A stretch of 64,000 bases of DNA. Source: Ruminococcaceae bacterium UBA3751 (lineage in GTDB: Bacteria; Bacillota; Clostridia; Oscillospirales; Acutalibacteraceae). The stretch's first letter is position 1. Each line of letters starts with the position of its first letter. The translations under genes were made by a program, and so were the position numbers. The DNA is taken from positions 1 to 64,000 of the forward strand of contig DFGL01000027.1 in assembly GCA_002371215.1 (NCBI GenBank). Direction: 5' to 3'. Below are positions 59,341 to 64,000 of this stretch, one piece after another. Under the pieces are notes generated by a model. That model had not been told where the DNA came from. It saw only the letters and a program-made list of their open reading frames with translations, and did no database searches.

Positions 59341-59955
59341 TTACATATTCATATAGTGGTTATTCTTTCTTTCAAAATCAAGCGTAGTAACGTCCTCGTG
59401 GCCCGGGTATACGTTATAATCGCCCTTAAGCTCCCTGAGTTTTCTCAGCGAGGCAATCATCTCCCTGCCCGAGCCTCCGGGAAAGTCAGTTCTCCCGCAG
59501 GACATACAAAACAGCGTGTCGCCGCTGAAAAGCGCATTATCAGCTATATAGCAGACTCCGCCTTTGGTATGACCCGGGGTTGAAAGCACCTTGATTTTTA
59601 TATTTCCGAGCACAAGCTCGTCGCCGTCCTTAACTATTAAATCAGGCGTTGTACAGTCCTGGGTACTGCGGGTTATTGCTGCGAGGGAATAAACGGGATT
59701 GCTGAGCATTTCCTTATCCTCATCTGATATAACAGCCTTGGCGCCGTAACGCTTTTGCACCTCTTTAACACCGCCTATATGGTCATAATGACCGTGGGTA
59801 AGAAGAATATATTTTAGTTCGGTATCGCCGATAAGCTCCTCCATTTTTTCGTTCCACACCGAGCAGTCAACAAGCGCCGAGGCGTTGGTTTTTTCATCAA
59901 TAATAAGATAACAGTTATTACTGAGAGGCGGAAAAACTCCGCGTTTCACCTTCAT
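59341..59955 (-). CDS. Metallo-beta-lactamase-fold hydrolase
   Basis: Glyoxalase II-like zinc hydrolase of 204 residues. The metal motif THGHYDHIGG (HxHxDH) lies near residue 53, a later SLxGHT-type TPGHTKGG near 128, FSGDTLFCMSCGRTDFPGGS near 142 and PGHEDVTTL near 185. The substrate is unknown. It lies between hemZ (2 bases downstream) and dtd (2 bases upstream), within the run recJ-relA-dtd-MBL-hemZ, an arrangement I recall as common in Firmicutes. Confidence 0.92.
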   Translation of the reverse strand: MKVKRGVFPPLSNNCYLIIDEKTNASALVDCSVWNEKMEELIGDTELKYILLTHGHYDHIGGVKEVQKRYGAKAVISDEDKEMLSNPVYSLAAITRSTQDCTTPDLIVKDGDELVLGNIKIKVLSTPGHTKGGVCYIADNALFSGDTLFCMSCGRTDFPGGSGREMIASLRKLRELKGDYNVYPGHEDVTTLDFERKNNHYMNM

Positions 59956-59957
59956 TA

Positions 59958-60407
59958 CTAAAGCTCCTTACTGTCAAGAATAATGGTTACGGGACCGTCG
60001 TTTACAAGCTCAATTTGCATATCCGCACCGAATTCGCCCGTTTCTACGCTTTTCACACCCGATTCCCTCAGAAGTTCTACGAAATATTCATAAAGCGGAA
60101 TTGCCTCAGACGGCGGCGCTGCCGCGGTAAACGAGGGGCGCCTTCCGTGCTTACAGTCCGCTGCAAGGGTAAACTGGGAAATAACGAGCATCTCCCCGTC
60201 AACGTCAAGGCAGGAGCGGTTCATCTTGCCGTTTTCATCCTCAAAAATACGGAGAACGGGTATTTTTTTCACAAGCTTTTCGGCATCCTCCTTAGTGTCG
60301 CCCTCAAGCACGCCGAGAAGTATCATAAAGCCGTTTGCACACTTACCCGTAATTTCGCCTTCTATTCTGCAATTTGCATATTTTACTCTCTGAATTACTG
60401 CTTTCAT
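59958..60407 (-). CDS. dtd: D-aminoacyl-tRNA deacylase
   Basis: Removes D-amino acids wrongly attached to tRNA. The 149-residue product has MKAVIQRVKYANCRIEGEIT, the SQFTLAADCKHGRRPSF motif near 78-94 and the NDGPVTIILDS end with the Gly-cisPro motif of DTD. It overlaps relA by one base and directly precedes the MBL gene. Confidence 0.97.
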   Translation of the reverse strand: MKAVIQRVKYANCRIEGEITGKCANGFMILLGVLEGDTKEDAEKLVKKIPVLRIFEDENGKMNRSCLDVDGEMLVISQFTLAADCKHGRRPSFTAAAPPSEAIPLYEYFVELLRESGVKSVETGEFGADMQIELVNDGPVTIILDSKEL

Positions 60408-62629
60408 TATGAATCTGCCCTTTCAATAAGATAAACGCCGTCAATTTTTCTGAGCATTTTAATAATGCTTTCAAGATGCTCCTTGCCGTTAACAACAAAG
60501 GTCAGGCTGATAAGGCAGTTGCCGTCGTTAATAGCTTTGGCGTTGAGAGCCTGCATTTTAACGTGGGCGTTGAGCATTGCGGTTGAAACATCAATTAATA
60601 CGCCGTCACGGTTTATACTGTACAGCTTAAGCGTTGAGCGTGCCTCAACCTGTACGTTTTTATTCCAGCGCGCAGGAACCCAGCGTTCGGGCTCGGGGCT
60701 CTGGTCAATATCCTCGGGTACGTTTTTACAGTCGCACCTGTGGATAGTCATACCGTGACCCCTTGTAATGAAACCTACTATTTCTTCACCTGGGAGAGGG
60801 TTACAGCATTTTGCCATATTGATAAGACAGTTATCTATTCCCTCAACAATTACGCCGCCCGAAGCCCTCTTACTGTCGTTACTCGCTTCGTTTGAGGGTT
60901 CGGTCTGAGTTACGGGCGTTTCGTCCTTATTCGGGCGCCAGTTACGGTTATACTCATCCTTGAGTCCGGGCATAATGCGGGTAGTTTTAACACCGCCGTA
61001 GCCGATAGCCGCATATAAATCGTCCACGTTGGAAAATCTCTGACGCTCAGCGATTTTCATAAGGAATGACTCGTATTTTTCGTTATCCTCAAAACGGATA
61101 AAGTTACGCTTGAGCTCTCTTTCAAGCTCGTTTCTTCCCTCAACAATATTTTCCTCGCGGCGTTCCTTTTTGAACCACGAGCGGATTTTTGAGCGTGCCT
61201 CGCTCGTTTTTACAATATTGAGCCAGTCACGCGACGGGCCTTTACCCGGCTGATTCGAGGTAAGCACTTCAATAATCTGTCCCGTTCTCACCTGAGTGTC
61301 GAGCGGCACGATTCTTCCGTCAACCTTTGCGCCGACCATTCTGTTGCCTACAGCAGAGTGAATAGCATAGGCAAAGTCAATAACGGTTGAGCCGCGCGGG
61401 AGGGATTTAACCTCACCCTTAGGAGTAAAGACATAGACCTCGTCCATTGACAGGTCGCCTTTGATATTTGAAACGAACTCAGCGGCATCATCCGAATTTT
61501 CGTTTTCAATCATACGGTTAATCCACTGAAGCGATTTGTCAATACTGTCCTTACTGTTTTTGCCGTTCTTACCGAGCTTATACTTCCAGTGCGCCGCGAT
61601 ACCGTATTCAGCGGTACGGTGCATATCCCAGGTTCTTATCTGAATTTCAAACGGAATTCCCTGACTGCTTAAAACGGTTGTATGCAGGGACTGATACATA
61701 TTGGGCTTCGGGGTAGAAATATAATCCTTAAATCTGCCCGGGAGCGGAGTATACATATCGTGCACTATACCGAGAGCGTTATAACAGTCAATAAGGCTGT
61801 CAACGATAATTCTTACGGCATAAATATCATAAATTTCCTCAAAGTTTTTGCCCTTGATATATATTTTTCTGAATATACCGTGAACGGATTTTACCCTTGA
61901 GGTTATCTGGCAGTTTTTCATCAGCGGTTTGAGCTTTGCAGTCAGCTCGTTTGTAATTTCCTTTAAGAAGTCCTTGCCCTCATCCTGTTTTAATAACAGC
62001 GAATTTTCTATATCCTTATAGGCAACGGGGTCAAGATAGCGGATTGCCAGATCCTCAAGCTCCTCTTTAAACGCACGGATACCTAAGCGGTGCGCAATAG
62101 GAGCGTAAATTTCAAGCGTTTCGTGGGATTTCTGCCTCTGCTTATAGGGCGGCATATGCTGGAGGGTACGCATATTATGAAGCCTGTCGGCAAGCTTAAT
62201 GATAATTACCCTTACGTCCTGATTCATTGCAATGAACATCTTACGGATATTCTCCGCCTGAATTTCCTCGCGGGTTGAAAGCGGAATCTGACCGAGCTTT
62301 GTAACGCCGTCTACAAGCAGCGCAACGTCGTCGCCGAATTCATTTCTGATATAATCAAGGTCGTACCCCGTATCCTCAACAACGTCGTGAAGCAGAGCGG
62401 AAACGATACAGTCGTTATCCATTCCTATTTCAAAAAGTATTTTTGCAACGGCAACAGGGTGCATAATATAAGGCTCGCCCGAGCGGCGGCGCTGGTCCTT
62501 GTGCGCGTCACGTGCAAGCTGATATGCTTTTAATATTAAATCCGAATCATACGTGCCGTTTCTTTTTACCTCTTCAAAAAATTCGTCAAAACGGTCGTTA
62601 TATTCCTCATACTTAATTTCTTCAGCCAA
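60407..62629 (-). CDS. relA: Bifunctional (p)ppGpp synthetase/hydrolase
   Basis: Long RSH protein controlling the stringent response; 740 residues. The N-terminal HD hydrolase domain (about 40-195) has ALLHDVVEDTGYDLDYI and the ED-D-LADRLHNMRTL motif. The synthetase domain (about 235-350) has RFKDYISTPKPNMYQSLHTT. TGS (about 390-450) has EVYVFTPKGEVKSLPRGSTV, and a C-terminal zinc-finger/ACT region (about 600-740) has CCNPLPGEEIVGF. Both halves look catalytically intact. It overlaps recJ by 8 bases. Confidence 0.98.
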   Translation of the reverse strand: MAEEIKYEEYNDRFDEFFEEVKRNGTYDSDLILKAYQLARDAHKDQRRRSGEPYIMHPVAVAKILFEIGMDNDCIVSALLHDVVEDTGYDLDYIRNEFGDDVALLVDGVTKLGQIPLSTREEIQAENIRKMFIAMNQDVRVIIIKLADRLHNMRTLQHMPPYKQRQKSHETLEIYAPIAHRLGIRAFKEELEDLAIRYLDPVAYKDIENSLLLKQDEGKDFLKEITNELTAKLKPLMKNCQITSRVKSVHGIFRKIYIKGKNFEEIYDIYAVRIIVDSLIDCYNALGIVHDMYTPLPGRFKDYISTPKPNMYQSLHTTVLSSQGIPFEIQIRTWDMHRTAEYGIAAHWKYKLGKNGKNSKDSIDKSLQWINRMIENENSDDAAEFVSNIKGDLSMDEVYVFTPKGEVKSLPRGSTVIDFAYAIHSAVGNRMVGAKVDGRIVPLDTQVRTGQIIEVLTSNQPGKGPSRDWLNIVKTSEARSKIRSWFKKERREENIVEGRNELERELKRNFIRFEDNEKYESFLMKIAERQRFSNVDDLYAAIGYGGVKTTRIMPGLKDEYNRNWRPNKDETPVTQTEPSNEASNDSKRASGGVIVEGIDNCLINMAKCCNPLPGEEIVGFITRGHGMTIHRCDCKNVPEDIDQSPEPERWVPARWNKNVQVEARSTLKLYSINRDGVLIDVSTAMLNAHVKMQALNAKAINDGNCLISLTFVVNGKEHLESIIKMLRKIDGVYLIERADS

Positions 62630-64000
62630 GCTTTAATCTCTCCCTTAGCATTTTCATTACTTTAGTATCTTCAAGGTTAACCTTGCCCTTAATTTCGGGT
62701 ACGGTTATGGTTTTATTATATTCAATAAGTCCCGCCTGAACGAATGCCCTTAGAGCTATCATCAGAGCTCCGTAGGTTACAAAGCTCTGCAGACGGAAGT
62801 ATAAATCATCAAGCGAATATGCATAGCCGTTATTCTTTTTCAGGTACTTATATATCACAGCGCAGGCTTCCCTGTCAGGATAGATTGAGGGCACGGGCTT
62901 TTTAGTTTTTTTATAAAGCTCGTATTCGTTTTTTTCCCTGAAATACTTATCGTCGTCAGTATCCGCAAGGCGAATATCAACGGCGCGAACCGAAAGGTAC
63001 GTTCTGTCATTAAAAAGATTTTTTGAAATGGTTACGGCAAGACTGAGAATATCGCCGGGCTTATAGGGGAATTCATCATACGGGCTGCCGAATTTCACAA
63101 CCCGAATCTTTCGCCCCTTCTTTTCAAGTTCAAGGCGTACGTGCTTGCCCTCTTTCAGCGGAGTTACGCTCAGAAGTTTCATTTTATAAACGCCGAAAAC
63201 CGCCTGTTTATTTGCCTCACCGTACGGCTCAAGCACGCTCAAATTCTCCGCAAGCTCAAGAGTGAGGTAATTCGGAGATATTCTTAAATCAATTTCAAGC
63301 TCAGGTACCGGCATAACGGGATATTCACTGAGAGCAAAATCGTTTATATGCTTACGGAATGCCCCGATATTCTCCTCATTAAGCGTTATTCCCGCTGCAA
63401 GAGGATGACCGCCGAAGCGGATTAAATCATCGCTGCAGGCTGATATAGCCTCATAAATATTAAAACCGTCAACCGAGCGGGCAGAACCGCGGGCAATTCC
63501 GTCCTCATCAACGGAGATAACGAACGCGGGCTTTGAGTACCTGTCCATAATATGACTCGCAACGATACCCGTAACTCCGTGGTGATAACCCTTTCCCGAA
63601 ACGACGATTACCCTTTCGGAAGAGAGAAGCGGATTTTCTTCAAGCGTTTTGATAACGTCATCAAGAATCTGCTTTTCTGTTTCCTGACGGCGTGAATTTT
63701 CAAGACAGAGCTGTTCGTATTTATAGTCGCAGTCCTCGCTGTCATCGCTGATAAGAAACTCTACAGCCTTGTCGGCACTGCTCATTCTGCCCATTGCGTT
63801 AATCTTTGGGCAGAGCTGATACACGATTTCGCCCGAGGTATATTCCTTAATCCCGTTGGCGTTAACGAACGCTTCAAGCGCGGGACGGGGATAGTTATTT
63901 ATCTTTTTAATTCCCTCTCTGACGAAGGAACGGTTTTCGTGGACGAGCGGAACGACGTCGGCAAGAGTACCGATAGCGACGAGGTCAATATACTCCTCAA
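62622..64000 (-). CDS. recJ: Single-stranded-DNA exonuclease RecJ, C-terminal part (cut by window edge)
   Basis: 5'-3' single-strand exonuclease of recombination and mismatch repair. The frame runs off the right edge; translation from the edge gives EEYIDLVAIGTLADVVPL, the DHH-side motif, then KINAMGRMSSADKAVEFL and SGKGYHHGVTGIVASHIMDR, the DHHA1 motif with GGH (RFGGHPLAAG). The N-terminal DHH nuclease core is therefore largely outside the window. A C-terminal extension of about 120 residues (YAYSLDDLYFRLQSF) follows the OB region, longer than the minimal RecJ. Confidence 0.96.
   Translation of the reverse strand, partial: EEYIDLVAIGTLADVVPLVHENRSFVREGIKKINNYPRPALEAFVNANGIKEYTSGEIVYQLCPKINAMGRMSSADKAVEFLISDDSEDCDYKYEQLCLENSRRQETEKQILDDVIKTLEENPLLSSERVIVVSGKGYHHGVTGIVASHIMDRYSKPAFVISVDEDGIARGSARSVDGFNIYEAISACSDDLIRFGGHPLAAGITLNEENIGAFRKHINDFALSEYPVMPVPELEIDLRISPNYLTLELAENLSVLEPYGEANKQAVFGVYKMKLLSVTPLKEGKHVRLELEKKGRKIRVVKFGSPYDEFPYKPGDILSLAVTISKNLFNDRTYLSVRAVDIRLADTDDDKYFREKNEYELYKKTKKPVPSIYPDREACAVIYKYLKKNNGYAYSLDDLYFRLQSFVTYGALMIALRAFVQAGLIEYNKTITVPEIKGKVNLEDTKVMKMLRERLKLG

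Overview
The window reads as chromosome of a spore-forming, low-to-mid GC Firmicute of class Clostridia, most likely an Oscillospirales/Ruminococcaceae-type gut commensal. The evidence is the yabM/mazG/hup/rqcP/yabP/yabQ/divIC sporulation-division block, a perfect CIRCE element before groES-groEL, sigma-A promoters close to TTGACA-17-TATAAT, AGGAGG-type ribosome binding sites, lysine-rich fibronectin III tails on secreted proteins, and several dispersed hairpin repeats of a kind I associate with gut Clostridia. The genus cannot be fixed from the sequence alone. Most genes are on the minus strand.

Layout: 1-2.9 kb is a pyrC-carA-carB pyrimidine operon (carB is cut by the edge). 3.1-6.1 kb is a two-component system. 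6.3-8.4 kb holds dUTPase, a secreted GH3 enzyme and a lone MazF-type toxin. 8.6-13.3 kb encodes a secreted transglutaminase-like protein and an LCAT-like secreted hydrolase. 13.3-23.9 kb is rich in carbohydrate enzymes (GH3 beta-glucosidase, GH2 beta-galactosidase, a sialidase-like Asp-box protein) mixed with housekeeping genes (nnrE/D, acpS, Fe-alcohol dehydrogenase), and ends in a leftover C-terminal fibronectin III fragment.

23.9-31.1 kb is the most unusual part. A consensus promoter leads into a class I cyclic-di-GMP riboswitch with a terminator, then a membrane diguanylate cyclase. A second class I riboswitch begins at the cyclase stop codon and leads into a secreted protein of about 1370 residues, followed 13 bases later by a 39-residue peptide gene. 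The enzyme that makes the signal is therefore flanked by two sensors of that signal. Just upstream lie an intact tRNA-Leu(UAG), a degenerate tRNA-like hairpin cluster, and two near-copies of the 5' half of that tRNA serving as leaders of two small accessory genes.

31.1-38.4 kb carries comFC, comEA, a YgiQ radical-SAM protein, ftsK/spoIIIE, an UppP-like membrane protein and a TepA/ClpP-like protease. 38.5-41.5 kb is a secreted beta-helix-like protein. 41.6-44.2 kb is a plus-strand block of femX-like, alr-like and monooxygenase genes. 44.2-46.3 kb is groESL. 46.3-57.8 kb is the yab/divIC block, split by an O-antigen-ligase-like gene and two large parvulin foldases. 57.9-64 kb is hemZ, a metallo-beta-lactamase-fold hydrolase, dtd, relA/spoT and recJ (cut by the right edge).

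How parts fit together: pyrC/carA/carB feed pyrimidine synthesis. ComEA/ComFC suggest a remnant or working DNA-uptake apparatus. FemX, Alr, UppP-like, SpoVB-like, DivIC and FtsK relate to envelope and division. The c-di-GMP module probably controls a surface or adhesion trait.
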